Assembly (NCBI RefSeq): GCF_001580995.1 | Contig: NZ_LHZU01000130.1 | Coordinates: 1-64,000 of the forward strand | DNA from: Acetobacter senegalensis | GTDB taxonomy: Bacteria; Pseudomonadota; Alphaproteobacteria; Acetobacterales; Acetobacteraceae | Direction: 5' to 3' | Length of the DNA stretch: 64,000 bases | Shown: positions 1-8,750 of the stretch, piece by piece | Layout of the letters: the number at the start of each line of letters is the position of its first letter | Position numbering within the stretch: position 1 is the first letter of the stretch | The notes under the pieces: model-generated | What the model saw: the letters and a program-made list of their open reading frames with translations, nothing else | What the model was told of the DNA's origin: nothing | The model's database searches: none | Position numbers and translations under genes: made by a program

Positions 1-108
1 GCTCTGGCCACCACCGGCGTGTATGGCACCAAGATCAAGGGAGGCAGCAGCACCTACTCCATCGCGGCCCCCTTCATGGTCATGGGCAGTGCAAGCGTCG
101 ATTTCTAA
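1..108 (+). CDS. C-terminal end of a probable outer-membrane beta-barrel protein (partial)
   Basis: The window opens inside an open frame that ends with TAA at 106-108, leaving 35 codons. The residues alternate polar and hydrophobic and the last residue is Phe, as in the final strand of an outer-membrane beta-barrel recognised by the BAM machinery. A strong intrinsic terminator follows about 20 bases downstream, so this is the last gene of its transcript. The fragment is too short to name the family; a MipA/OmpW-like barrel or a porin would both fit. Confidence 0.55.
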   Translation, partial: ALATTGVYGTKIKGGSSTYSIAAPFMVMGSASVDF

Positions 109-127
109 AACGACGTCAACACACAAA

Positions 128-156
128 AATGCCGGGGAAAAATCCCGGCATTTTTT
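128..156 (+). terminator. Intrinsic terminator of the outer-membrane protein gene
   Basis: An inverted repeat, TGCCGGG and CCCGGCA (130-136 and 144-150), with a short A-rich loop is followed directly by six T. The preceding A run means it may also stop the converging reverse-strand gene at 199-1722. Confidence 0.9.
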
Positions 157-198
157 ATAAATAGAGAAAAATATAGAATTTTTTGAAAAAAATGAACA

Positions 199-1722
199 TT
201 ATGCCCAGAAAGGTTTCGTGTCTCTAAATTTTTTCCAGGCATGCTCAAGGGCATGCAATGCCGATTTTCTGCGTTTTTTATTCAGGCTTCTGACTGAAGA
301 GACGGTTGAATAGATTTTAGTATGTGTTTTTCCTATCTCTTTTAATAAAGTGTCGGCGATAGCTGTATCGTTGATTTCTCCAAGATAGTGTTGCAGTTTT
401 TTACAATGATCCATGTACGGTTTTACGTTTTTTCTAGCGTAAAAATTGGAAAAATAACCTGCACTATAACGCAGTTTTTTTAAGGTTTTTCTAAGAGTGT
501 GAAGCTCTTCTGCTGATAGGCGGCGGATATGGCTTCCCTGTTTTGTTATTTTATGATCAAGCGGTTTAAGAAGGTCTGGAACATGAGTGTGCAAAGGTGT
601 TCTCAGGAACATTTTTTTGCCAAGGAGGGGGTGACCTTCTATCCACGCCGAAAGTGAAATTATCAAGATTGTTAACGGTGTGGACTTCAGTTCTTGATGT
701 AATAACTCATGAGATTTTCTTCTCTCTTCTTGTGCGATATCAATCAGATTTTTTTTAAGGCTACTGTCAGCAATTTCCATTAACATGTTTGGAAGCGTAG
801 CCTGACAAAAGACATCCCAATCACGCGCCTTGCCCAGTAAGCGTCCGATACGACGCAACTCTTTCTGGAAATGCTTAAGAGCATGATCGTCCTCATAATG
901 GGCGAACAAGCGCAGGATCGTCCGAACCTGACGGATCGCGACCCGCATCTGATGGATGCCTTCCATCTCGCTTTTTTCTACAGCAGGCAGATTCAGTATT
1001 ATTCCGTTCAGGCCTGTTCTAGCCAAACTCCGGAACCCTCCGAGTAAGGTAATTTTCCGGCTTAAGTTTTGAAATTTTGTTTTTTTCGAAGGGGGCGCCG
1101 ATCCCGTTAGTAGGAAATATCCTCTTTCTGCCTTTGAGAGAACGCCCAAGCGGAGCGGATTATCAGCCACAACTTCCAAAGCAAGATCATAAAGAGCCGT
1201 TACTGGACCCCTTTTGAGCTCCAATTCTAGTTCCTGGAGATCAGTAGCCTTCTCTCCGCTCCGAAGGATTCCGTCATCAAGGGAACATTCCACTAATGCT
1301 CCGTTATGTTCAAACGTATGGACTGTTCTGCGAATGTCGCTCGTCCAGACCGGAGCCAGTTTTCCTCTGAAATCCTTCATCCAGTTCCGTAAAGGCGTGC
1401 CTGAAAGCAGATCAAGGTCAGGTTGTTCTGAAGCTACATGCCATTCCCATTCTTTACGATGGAAATTCAACTGACGTTTGCTCTGCTGAGTTTTCAAGGT
1501 CTGAACATACTGCCCACCGGTCTGTCTGACCCGCAGAGAGAAGCCGGCCTGCAGCAGATCAAGCTCTGGTGTATCATAATAGGCTGTTACCTGATGCATC
1601 TGAGCAGGTGCCGTTTCTGCGGCTTTTAATGCAATGGTATTCTCAAGCAAAGGATATGCATCAGATGGGAAAAGAAACTTCACTTCAATTTCCAACGGAG
1701 CTGACACTTTGCTGGGAGCCAT
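199..1722 (-). CDS. CYTH and CHAD domain protein (inorganic triphosphatase-like)
   Basis: This 507-residue protein starts with the CYTH signature EIEVKF (residues 11-16), the ExExK metal- and triphosphate-binding motif. A run of charged beta-strands continues to about residue 200. From about 255 there is a helical CHAD domain with conserved His, Arg and Lys (IHQMRVAIRQVR near 258, LRKTLKKLRYS near 413). CYTH proteins hydrolyse inorganic triphosphate; CHAD domains bind polyphosphate. The fusion has the E. coli YgiF layout, though YgiF is shorter. A role in polyphosphate or triphosphate metabolism is likely but not specific. A polyphosphate kinase 2 gene lies further on at 20631. The gene is monocistronic and points away from the cob operon. 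Family assignment is firm; substrate is inferred. Confidence 0.88.
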   Translation of the reverse strand: MAPSKVSAPLEIEVKFLFPSDAYPLLENTIALKAAETAPAQMHQVTAYYDTPELDLLQAGFSLRVRQTGGQYVQTLKTQQSKRQLNFHRKEWEWHVASEQPDLDLLSGTPLRNWMKDFRGKLAPVWTSDIRRTVHTFEHNGALVECSLDDGILRSGEKATDLQELELELKRGPVTALYDLALEVVADNPLRLGVLSKAERGYFLLTGSAPPSKKTKFQNLSRKITLLGGFRSLARTGLNGIILNLPAVEKSEMEGIHQMRVAIRQVRTILRLFAHYEDDHALKHFQKELRRIGRLLGKARDWDVFCQATLPNMLMEIADSSLKKNLIDIAQEERRKSHELLHQELKSTPLTILIISLSAWIEGHPLLGKKMFLRTPLHTHVPDLLKPLDHKITKQGSHIRRLSAEELHTLRKTLKKLRYSAGYFSNFYARKNVKPYMDHCKKLQHYLGEINDTAIADTLLKEIGKTHTKIYSTVSSVRSLNKKRRKSALHALEHAWKKFRDTKPFWA

Positions 1723-1933
1723 GGCTTTAATACGGCCCGCTACCAGACCGCTTTCCTGTTCATTTAAAGGAGATCATGAACAGCAAACGTCTCCGTTACA
1801 ATCGGGTGGCAACGGCGCAAAGATTTTCTTTGGAATGAGACTGCGATTGCGGCAGGAAGATTAATCCATAATCGTCAAGCTATTGTATTTAATGGATATA
1901 TAAGGGCAGTGACTGGAAAACCCTATGGCCGTT

Positions 1934-1964
1934 GATGGAGCCATGATTGCTCCATCGCTTGACA
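1934..1964 (+). promoter_or_regulatory. Palindrome abutting a TTGACA box upstream of the cob riboswitch
   Basis: GATGGAGC (1934-1941) and GCTCCATC (1949-1956) form a perfect 8-bp inverted repeat with a 7-base spacer. Two bases later comes TTGACA (1959-1964), a consensus -35 hexamer, about 35 bases before the aptamer. No good -10 hexamer is seen at 16-18 bases. It may be the cob operon promoter with an operator, or a chance hairpin. Confidence 0.35.
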
Positions 1965-1995
1965 TGATCGGCACTTTGCCGCAACAGCGTTGCAC

Positions 1996-2195
1996 GTTGG
2001 TTCCGCTTCATAGATACGTCTGTAAAGCGGCTAAGAGGGAATGTGACAAGGCTCCTGATCAAAGGGAGCTACAAGCACAGCCGCCCCCGCGACCGTGACC
2101 GGAAAGATCGCTCTATGCCACTGACAAATCGTCGGGAAGGTGGGTGATCGTTGGGGAAACCCTGATTCCGCAAGCCGGGAGACCTGCCAGCAGAC
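1996..2195 (+). promoter_or_regulatory. Cobalamin riboswitch in the leader of the cob operon
   Basis: The leader holds the conserved cobalamin-aptamer elements in order: GGTTCCGC near 1999, AAGAGGGAATGTG near 2033-2045, the CAGCCGCCCCCGCGACCGTGA segment around 2078-2098, GCCACTG near 2117, and the B12 box AGCCGGGAGACCTGCC near 2173-2188. It precedes the DUF1636-cobW-cobN operon, so adenosylcobalamin should repress synthesis of its own pathway. Downstream, GGGCAGC (2204-2210) can pair with GCTGCCC (2243-2249), but no T-run follows. That suggests control of translation or a non-canonical stop rather than a classical terminator. Boundaries are approximate. Confidence 0.95.
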
Positions 2196-2302
2196 TATTC
2201 AACGGGCAGCCGGGGTGTGCTGCAACCGGTTGGACGTTTCTTGCTGCCCTTGACAGCTAGAGTTCCGCCCGTGGTGCCCCAGGTTGCAAGCAAGGCTGGG
2301 TC

Positions 2303-2659
2303 ATGACCGCAAAACTCTTTGTTTGCACAACGTGCCGTGTGGGGGAGCCCGTAGTGGAAGGGCAACCGGTGCCGGGAAGACGTCTTTATACCCTTCTTAC
2401 CTCCCAAAGCCGATCCTCCGGCCTGGAAATCATTCCTGTGGAATGTCTCTCCGCCTGCAACAATGGGTGTGTGATTGCCTTAAGTGCTTCTGGCCGATGG
2501 AGCTACGTATATGGCAGGCTGACGGAACAGGATGCCCCTGACATTCTTGCCGGCGCGGAAGCCTATGCCGCTACACCTGATGGTCTGGTGCCCTGGCGGC
2601 AACGCCCACAGATATTTCGCAAACAAAGTCTTGCCCGCCTTCCCCCGCAGGAGAATTGA
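2303..2659 (+). CDS. DUF1636 family metal-binding protein
   Basis: This 118-residue protein has Cys8 and Cys11 (CTTC) and a second cluster, Cys48, Cys52 and Cys56, in ECLSACNNGC. This is the DUF1636 pattern, a thioredoxin-like fold similar to small [2Fe-2S] ferredoxins. It is the first gene after the cobalamin riboswitch and ends two bases before cobW. Members of this family are often found next to cobW and cobN, which suggests a part in cobalt handling or electron transfer to the corrin pathway, but I know of no proven function. A weak AAGG ribosome site lies before the ATG. Confidence 0.85.
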   Translation: MTAKLFVCTTCRVGEPVVEGQPVPGRRLYTLLTSQSRSSGLEIIPVECLSACNNGCVIALSASGRWSYVYGRLTEQDAPDILAGAEAYAATPDGLVPWRQRPQIFRKQSLARLPPQEN

Positions 2660-2660
2660 G

Positions 2661-3743
2661 ATGACAGCCATGCCGCACGTCGGAACAGGCCAGAGCACCC
2701 TTGAAAAAATTCCGGTAACCATCATTACCGGGTTTCTAGGCGCAGGTAAGACCACCTTGATTCGCCACCTGATGAGCCATCCTCAAGGGCGACGGTTAGC
2801 TGTTCTGGTCAATGAATTCGGGACGTTGGGGGTAGATGGAGAAATTCTCAAATCCTGCGCCGATGAAAACTGTCCTGCCGAAAATATTCTTGAACTGGCA
2901 AATGGCTGTATCTGTTGTACGGTGGCAGATGATTTTATTCCTACGGTCGAACGGCTTATGGCGCTTCCCGAACGGCCCGACCACATTCTGATAGAAACAT
3001 CCGGTCTGGCACTGCCCAAACCGTTATTGAAGGCGTTTGACTGGCCTACTATCCGTTCTCGTATCACGGTAGATGGCGTTATCACGCTGGCCGATGCAGA
3101 GGCGGTAGCCGAGGGGCGTTTTGCTCCAGACACGGAGGCGGTGGATGCACAGCGGCAAGCAGACGATAGCTTGGACCATGACACACCCCTGGCTGAGGTG
3201 TTTGAAGACCAGCTTGCCTGTGCCGACCTTGTCCTCCTTACCAAGGCCGATCTGGTCGATGAGACTTGCCTCAATCGCGCACGGGATATGATCAATTCGC
3301 TTACTCCGCGTGTCCTGCCCATTATTCCAATCAAGGATGGAACGATTGATCCGCAGGTTGTTCTTGGCCTCAATGCCCAGGCTGAGAACGATCTGGCTGC
3401 ACGGCCATCTCACCATGATGGCGAAGACGACCACGAGCATGAAGACTTTGACAGCGTGGCGATTGATCTACCGGAAGCCACCGATCCTGCTGCCTTGGTT
3501 GACGCGGTACGCTCGCTTGCCCGCACTCAGCATATCCTGCGTGTGAAAGGTTACGTCGCCGTCGCCGGGAAGCCGATGCGGATGGTGTTGCAAGGTGTGG
3601 GAGAACGTGTGCGCACGCAGTATGATCGCCCTTGGGGTAAGGAAGCCCGGCAAACGCGCCTTGTGGTGATCGCGGAGCATGATCACGTTGATGCTGCTGC
3701 AATCCGTGCCATGCTGACAGGACAGACGCCCCGGAAGGGCTGA
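2661..3743 (+). CDS. cobW: CobW, G3E-family GTPase of cobalamin biosynthesis
   Basis: Residues 24-32 (GFLGAGKTT) form the Walker A loop of the G3E GTPases. The NGCICC motif with Cys83, Cys85 and Cys86 is the metal-binding CxCC site. A His/Asp/Glu-rich stretch near residues 250-264 is a probable metal reservoir. CobW is thought to deliver Co(II) to the CobNST chelatase. The start at 2661 is chosen because CAGGAG lies just upstream and the family begins shortly before the P-loop; the longer frame from 2532 would overlap DUF1636 heavily. The length of 360 residues is close to the usual 350. It is co-transcribed with DUF1636 and cobN. Confidence 0.95.
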   Translation: MTAMPHVGTGQSTLEKIPVTIITGFLGAGKTTLIRHLMSHPQGRRLAVLVNEFGTLGVDGEILKSCADENCPAENILELANGCICCTVADDFIPTVERLMALPERPDHILIETSGLALPKPLLKAFDWPTIRSRITVDGVITLADAEAVAEGRFAPDTEAVDAQRQADDSLDHDTPLAEVFEDQLACADLVLLTKADLVDETCLNRARDMINSLTPRVLPIIPIKDGTIDPQVVLGLNAQAENDLAARPSHHDGEDDHEHEDFDSVAIDLPEATDPAALVDAVRSLARTQHILRVKGYVAVAGKPMRMVLQGVGERVRTQYDRPWGKEARQTRLVVIAEHDHVDAAAIRAMLTGQTPRKG

Positions 3744-3748
3744 CCCGC

Positions 3749-6700
3749 ATGCATGTGATCTTCCGAGAAAAGCACGGTCTGGAAGAGACGGAAACGCCTG
3801 TCGATCTGGGGCAGAGTCCGGCGGATTTAGTGGTGCTCTCCTTTTCTGATAGTGATCTTGGTGCGTTTGCTGCCGGGTGGCATGCGTCCAAAGGAGGCCT
3901 CCCCTCCCTGAGGCTGGCCAATCTTGCGGCATTACGGCATCCGCTCTCGGTAGATACCTATATTGAAAGCACTCTTGAGCACGCCAAAGGGATCTTAATT
4001 CGGCTGATTGGCGGTGCCAGTTATTGGCAGTACGGGCTGAGGCAAGTTGAACAACTGGCTCGCGAAAAAAATATTGCTCTTGCCGTGCTCGCGGCAGACG
4101 GACGGGTAGATCCAAGCCTGTCTGCCTGCTCCACTGTGTCTGAAAGCGTCCTGCATGAAGTGACAACCCTGTGTGACATAGGCGGAGCCGAGGCTGCGCA
4201 GTCAGTTCTTGCGCACTTGGCTGTGGCGGCTGGCCTGAAAGCTTGGTGCGATGTCACTCCCCAGATCATACCTGATGCAGGCTGGTATGACCCGGATGTA
4301 GGCGTTGTCTCGTGCGTTTCGCGCAGCGCTGCCCCGTTGGCTGTGGTGACGTTTTATCGCGCTTATTTGACCGCTGCGGATACAGAGCCCGTTGACGCGC
4401 TGATCAAGGCATTGCGCGAACGGGGTTTTCACGCAATGGGGCTGTTTGCCTCTTCCCTCAAGCATCCTCAGGCGGCCCATTGGATAGACAAGACCCTCCG
4501 TGAAAACGCTGCGGCACTTATCATCAATGCGACAGCCTTTTCTGCCCGGGGGGAAGATGGACGTTCACCTCTTGATGCAACGGGGTGTCCGGTTTTTCAG
4601 GTTGCGCTCTCCACGGCAGGACAACAGGACTGGGCAAGAGCCGAGCGCGGCCTTTCTCCTGCTGATCTCGCCATGCATGTTGTCCTGCCCGAAGTGGATG
4701 GGCGTATATTCGCGGGTGTCATCAGTTTTAAAGCTGTTGAAGAACAAGATCCTGACCTTCAGTTTTCCCGTGTCGTGCATCGGGCTGACGCCAGCCGTAT
4801 TGCGGCTGTAGCAGACCGCGTTACCGCGTGGCACAGGCTCGGCTCAACGCCTCTGGCGCAGCAAACACTTGCGATTGTGCTTTCAACTTATCCCGGACGG
4901 CCGGAGCAGTTGGCTCACGCAGTAGGATTGGATGGACTGGCTTCAACAGACGCCATTCTAGTCGCTCTGCGGCAGGCAGGGTACGCCGTATCTTCAAAGA
5001 TACCCCCGTTGGCTCAGGTTCTTCAGCAGACTAAGCAGATCTGGCCTCTGGAAGCCTACTACGCCGCGTTGAACGGCTTGCCGTCAGAATTGCAACGTGA
5101 CCTGAAAGCCTCATGGGGAGACGCTAAAGATGATCCCTTGGTGCAGGATGGTGCATTCCATTTTCCGGCGGTTCGTTTGGGTGCAATCCTCGTGGCCCTG
5201 CAACCGGAGCGCGGGAGTTTATGCCAACGGGAAAACGACTATCATGACCTGACACGCATCCCCCGACATTCTTACGTCGCTTTCTATTTGTGGTTAAGGG
5301 CTCAGGGTGTGCATGCGCTGGTGCATATGGGCGCACATGGCACGCTGGAATGGTTACCGGGCAAGGCTGTCGCACTCTCCAGCACCTGTTGGCCGGAAGC
5401 GCTGATCGGCTCACTTCCTGTTATCTATCCCTTCATTGTCAATGACCCGGGAGAAGCAGCGCAGGCCAAGCGACGGATTGGAGCCGTAACACTTGGCCAT
5501 CTCCCTCCTTCTCAACGATCCAGTTCCCTGCCGGAGGGACTGCTACGGCTGGAACGCTTACTAGACGAATATTCCACGGCTGAAGGCCTAGATCCTGCAC
5601 GTCGTGACAGGCTGATAAGCGCGATACGGGCGGAGGCGCGGGCCAGTGGAGTGGAGCAGGATTTAGGCCTTCCGGCCAACGCAGCCGCAGCAGAAGCAAT
5701 CGTGCGCATTGATCGCTTTGTATGCGACATAAAGGAAAGTCAGTTTGGTGATGGCCTGCATATCTATGGCCAAGGCTTCGGCGAACGTGAAGGTCTGTTG
5801 ACGGCGTTGGCGGGCCGTCAGGTTGCACCGGGCCCATCAGGATCTCCCCATCGGGGGCGGGCCGATGTTCTGCCTACTGGCCGTAACCTGTATGCAATTG
5901 ACCCAAGGAGCGTGCCAAGCCGTGTTGCGCATGCGCAGGGCGTGCGTTTGGCTGAGGAACTGCTACGTCGCCATTTGCAAGATCATGGGGACTGGCCGCA
6001 AGGGCTGATTGTTGATCTGTGGGGTTCTGCCACCATGCGCACCGCTGGTGAGGAATTTGCCATGGCGCTCCATCTGGCCGGGCTTGCCCCGCAATGGGAT
6101 GCGGGTTCGGATCGTGTTGCGGGTTTTGAAATTTTGCCCCCTGCCCTTCTGGGCCGTCCACGTATTGATGTCACGCTGCGCGTGTCAGGCCTGTTCAGAG
6201 ATGTCTTTCCTGGTCTGGCGCAGATGTTTGAAGCCGCGACTGCTGCATTGGCAGAACGAGACGAACCGGAAGGTGAAAATCCTTACCGGATGCGCGGCCC
6301 CCGTGTTTTTGGTCCCCGGCCGGGAAGCTATGGGCTGGCCATGGAGGGGGCGCTGGAAAACTATAGTGAGGACGGTCGCAATGCTGCGGGAGAGGCATGG
6401 CTGAGTGCCTCTGAATGGGCCATTGCAGCTAACGGAGACATATATCAGGACCGAGCCGCATTGGAAAAACGGCTATCTTCAACGGATAGTGTTGTCCATG
6501 TTCAGGATCTTGCCGAAACGGACCTTCTTCTTTCATCCGACTATGCGGCCCATGAATCTGGTCCCGCTGCTGCCATGGCCCGCATAGGCAATGTAGCCCC
6601 TACTCTGTATCATATCGACGCCACACAGCCACAAACACCGCGTGCCCGCCTGCTGCGTGAAGAGATTGCCAGAGTTGTTCGAGCCCGTGCCGGTAATCCG

Positions 6701-6988
6701 CAGTGGGCCAATGGTATGATGCGTCATGGCTTTCGGGGGGCGGCGGAAATTGCCGCAACGCTTGATAATCTGGCTGCCTTTGCAAATTTGACCCGTGACG
6801 TGCCAACTCACCTCTTTGATATTTATTATCAGGCCACGTTAGGCCGGGATGATCTGGTAGCGTTTATGGCGCAGGAAAATCCGGGAGCACTAACTGCTAT
6901 ACGCGAGCGTTTTCATGCCCTTGCTGAGGCAGGTTTGTGGAACACGCGAAGCAACATCATTGCAGCCAGCCTGCAGGGCACACCATGA
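3749..6988 (+). CDS. cobN: CobN, large subunit of aerobic cobaltochelatase
   Basis: CobN binds hydrogenobyrinic acid a,c-diamide and, with the ATPase subunits CobS and CobT, inserts Co(II). The protein has family hallmarks such as RENDYHDLTRIPRHSYVAFYLWL (near 490), VHMGAHGTLEWLPGKAVAL (near 525) and YGQGFGEREGL (near 675). At 1079 residues it is roughly 190 shorter than the Pseudomonas denitrificans protein (about 1275), yet it is uninterrupted and ends naturally. It begins 5 bases after cobW and overlaps cobG by four bases (ATGA). cobS and cobT are not in this window. Confidence 0.95.
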   Translation: MHVIFREKHGLEETETPVDLGQSPADLVVLSFSDSDLGAFAAGWHASKGGLPSLRLANLAALRHPLSVDTYIESTLEHAKGILIRLIGGASYWQYGLRQVEQLAREKNIALAVLAADGRVDPSLSACSTVSESVLHEVTTLCDIGGAEAAQSVLAHLAVAAGLKAWCDVTPQIIPDAGWYDPDVGVVSCVSRSAAPLAVVTFYRAYLTAADTEPVDALIKALRERGFHAMGLFASSLKHPQAAHWIDKTLRENAAALIINATAFSARGEDGRSPLDATGCPVFQVALSTAGQQDWARAERGLSPADLAMHVVLPEVDGRIFAGVISFKAVEEQDPDLQFSRVVHRADASRIAAVADRVTAWHRLGSTPLAQQTLAIVLSTYPGRPEQLAHAVGLDGLASTDAILVALRQAGYAVSSKIPPLAQVLQQTKQIWPLEAYYAALNGLPSELQRDLKASWGDAKDDPLVQDGAFHFPAVRLGAILVALQPERGSLCQRENDYHDLTRIPRHSYVAFYLWLRAQGVHALVHMGAHGTLEWLPGKAVALSSTCWPEALIGSLPVIYPFIVNDPGEAAQAKRRIGAVTLGHLPPSQRSSSLPEGLLRLERLLDEYSTAEGLDPARRDRLISAIRAEARASGVEQDLGLPANAAAAEAIVRIDRFVCDIKESQFGDGLHIYGQGFGEREGLLTALAGRQVAPGPSGSPHRGRADVLPTGRNLYAIDPRSVPSRVAHAQGVRLAEELLRRHLQDHGDWPQGLIVDLWGSATMRTAGEEFAMALHLAGLAPQWDAGSDRVAGFEILPPALLGRPRIDVTLRVSGLFRDVFPGLAQMFEAATAALAERDEPEGENPYRMRGPRVFGPRPGSYGLAMEGALENYSEDGRNAAGEAWLSASEWAIAANGDIYQDRAALEKRLSSTDSVVHVQDLAETDLLLSSDYAAHESGPAAAMARIGNVAPTLYHIDATQPQTPRARLLREEIARVVRARAGNPQWANGMMRHGFRGAAEIAATLDNLAAFANLTRDVPTHLFDIYYQATLGRDDLVAFMAQENPGALTAIRERFHALAEAGLWNTRSNIIAASLQGTP

Positions 6989-8133
6989 GCACGCCGATCG
7001 TGAAAGGATGGTGCCCTGGGGGACTGCGCCCCATGCTATCGGGCGATGGACTTCTCGTGCGTGTGAAGCCCCTGATCGGGCGTCTGACGCAAACGCAGGC
7101 TGCTGGTGTTGCCTATCTGGCTGACCAGTGTGGCAATGGGCTTATTGATTTATCTGCTCGCGCAACACTGACTATTCGTGGCGTAACCGACCAGACTTAT
7201 GATCGGCTGATAACTGGCCTAAAAGAACTCAATCTGATTGATCCCACACCCGAAGCAGAGGCGAGGCGCAATTGTATTGTGACGCCGTATTGGGAAAACG
7301 GGGATGGCACAGCGGAACTAGCCGAACGACTGACCAAAGCATTGCAGGGACAAAAGGGGCTCCGTCTGCCCGGCAAGTTTGGATTTGCTCTTGATACGGG
7401 CCCCTTCCCTGTGTTGCGTGCCGTTTCGGCAGATATTCGGATTGAACGCGACACGAACGGCATGCTCCTTTGTCGTCCCGATGGAGCGGATACCGGAGCG
7501 CATGTCACGCCGGATAGTTTGGTCCAAACAGCTATTTCCCTCGCTGAATGGTTTGTGAGCACGGGCGGGCGCACCCGTATGGCCGCACATCTAGCCGACG
7601 GCGCTGTCCTACCCTCCGCCTTTACGGTTATGAAAGCGGCTTCGCATAGAAAAATACCTCAGCCGGTTCCTCATGTTTCTTCTGCCGGTGTGCTGGTTGG
7701 TTTCGCGTTTGGACAGCTACAAGCAGTCACACTTGGAGCGCTTGCCACACACTCTCCTTTGCGTCTCACTCCGTGGCGTATGTTGCTGCTGGAGGGGCAG
7801 ACACAAGCACCAGCCTTGAACGATATCATTACCAGCCAAAATGATCCGTTGCTGCGTGTGGCCGCCTGCACAGGTGCCCCCGGTTGTTCTCAGGCCTTGC
7901 TGCCTACGCGTCACTTGGCTCATGCTTTGGCCCCGTACGTGCCACAGGGGCAGAGCCTGCATATCTCTGGCTGCTCAAAAGGGTGTGCCCATCCGAATGC
8001 AGCGTCAGTGACACTTGTCGCTCAGGAACGTGGTTTTGCTCTTGTCCGAAACGGGAATGCCTGCGCTGCATCCTATGAACGGACGTTCTCCCCTGCAATG
8101 CTATTAGAAGACCCTGATGCCCTATTCCTATGA
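6985..8133 (+). CDS. cobG: CobG, precorrin-3B synthase
   Basis: CobG uses oxygen to hydroxylate C20 of precorrin-3A and form the gamma-lactone, the hallmark step of the aerobic route. The protein has the ferredoxin half-domains of the sulfite/nitrite reductase family. Near residue 295 it carries the cluster motif CTGAPGC, followed by SGCSKGC near 330, which together supply four Cys for a [4Fe-4S] centre. The start at 6985 gives a four-base overlap with cobN; an upstream in-frame GTG/ATG extension would lie inside cobN. Length is 382 residues. Confidence 0.93.
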   Translation: MSTPIVKGWCPGGLRPMLSGDGLLVRVKPLIGRLTQTQAAGVAYLADQCGNGLIDLSARATLTIRGVTDQTYDRLITGLKELNLIDPTPEAEARRNCIVTPYWENGDGTAELAERLTKALQGQKGLRLPGKFGFALDTGPFPVLRAVSADIRIERDTNGMLLCRPDGADTGAHVTPDSLVQTAISLAEWFVSTGGRTRMAAHLADGAVLPSAFTVMKAASHRKIPQPVPHVSSAGVLVGFAFGQLQAVTLGALATHSPLRLTPWRMLLLEGQTQAPALNDIITSQNDPLLRVAACTGAPGCSQALLPTRHLAHALAPYVPQGQSLHISGCSKGCAHPNAASVTLVAQERGFALVRNGNACAASYERTFSPAMLLEDPDALFL

Positions 8134-8746
8134 AACCAATGGTTCGGTTATTTACCGTCACTCCTTCGCTATCATTCGTAAGGAAGCCAATCTGACGCGG
8201 TTCAGCCCAGAAGAAGAACGGGTCGCGGTAAGGATGATTCATGCGGCTGGAATGGTTGGTCTTGAGGAGTATCTGGTTTTTTCGCCCAAGATGGCCGTTA
8301 CCGCACGTGCTGCACTTGAATCGGGAGCCCCTATTCTGTGTGATGCCCGTATGGTTAGCGAAGGTATTACCCGCGCCCGTCTCCCGGCGGATAATGCCGT
8401 TCTCTGCACATTGCATGACCCCTCCGTTCCCGCTCTTGCCGCACAAATGAATAATACGCGTTCGGCGGCAGCACTTGAGCTGTGGCGCCCTCATCTGGCG
8501 GGAGCCGTGGTGGCGATAGGGAATGCCCCTACTGCCCTCTTTCATTTGCTCAATATGCTGGAAGATCCCTCCTGCCCGCGGCCTGCTGCCATTATTGGTT
8601 GCCCGGTGGGTTTTGTTGGAGCGGCGGAATCAAAGGAGGCTCTTGCTACAACGCCTGATCTATCTTTTTTGACTGTGCGTGGACGGCTGGGTGGATCGGC
8701 AATGACCGTGGCGGCAGTCAACGCCTTGGCCAGCCGAGCGGAATAA
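8117..8746 (+). CDS. cobH: CobH, precorrin-8X methylmutase
   Basis: CobH moves a methyl group from C11 to C12, converting precorrin-8X to hydrogenobyrinic acid. The 209-residue protein contains RMIHAAGM with His42, matching the catalytic His of the family, and the conserved FSP, GAPI(L/F)CDA and VIGNAPTALF-type segments. Its start lies inside the end of cobG (17-base overlap), which implies translational coupling. It is followed four bases later by cobI. Confidence 0.95.
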   Translation: MPYSYETNGSVIYRHSFAIIRKEANLTRFSPEEERVAVRMIHAAGMVGLEEYLVFSPKMAVTARAALESGAPILCDARMVSEGITRARLPADNAVLCTLHDPSVPALAAQMNNTRSAAALELWRPHLAGAVVAIGNAPTALFHLLNMLEDPSCPRPAAIIGCPVGFVGAAESKEALATTPDLSFLTVRGRLGGSAMTVAAVNALASRAE

Positions 8747-8750
8747 GCAG

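Noticed and set aside
2204-2249. GGGCAGC/GCTGCCC stem as an intrinsic terminator
   Set aside because: No T-run follows and the loop is long, so it was not called a terminator.
2532-2660. Longer start for cobW
   Set aside because: It would overlap DUF1636 over most of its 3' half; the ATG at 2661 has a ribosome site and fits the family length.
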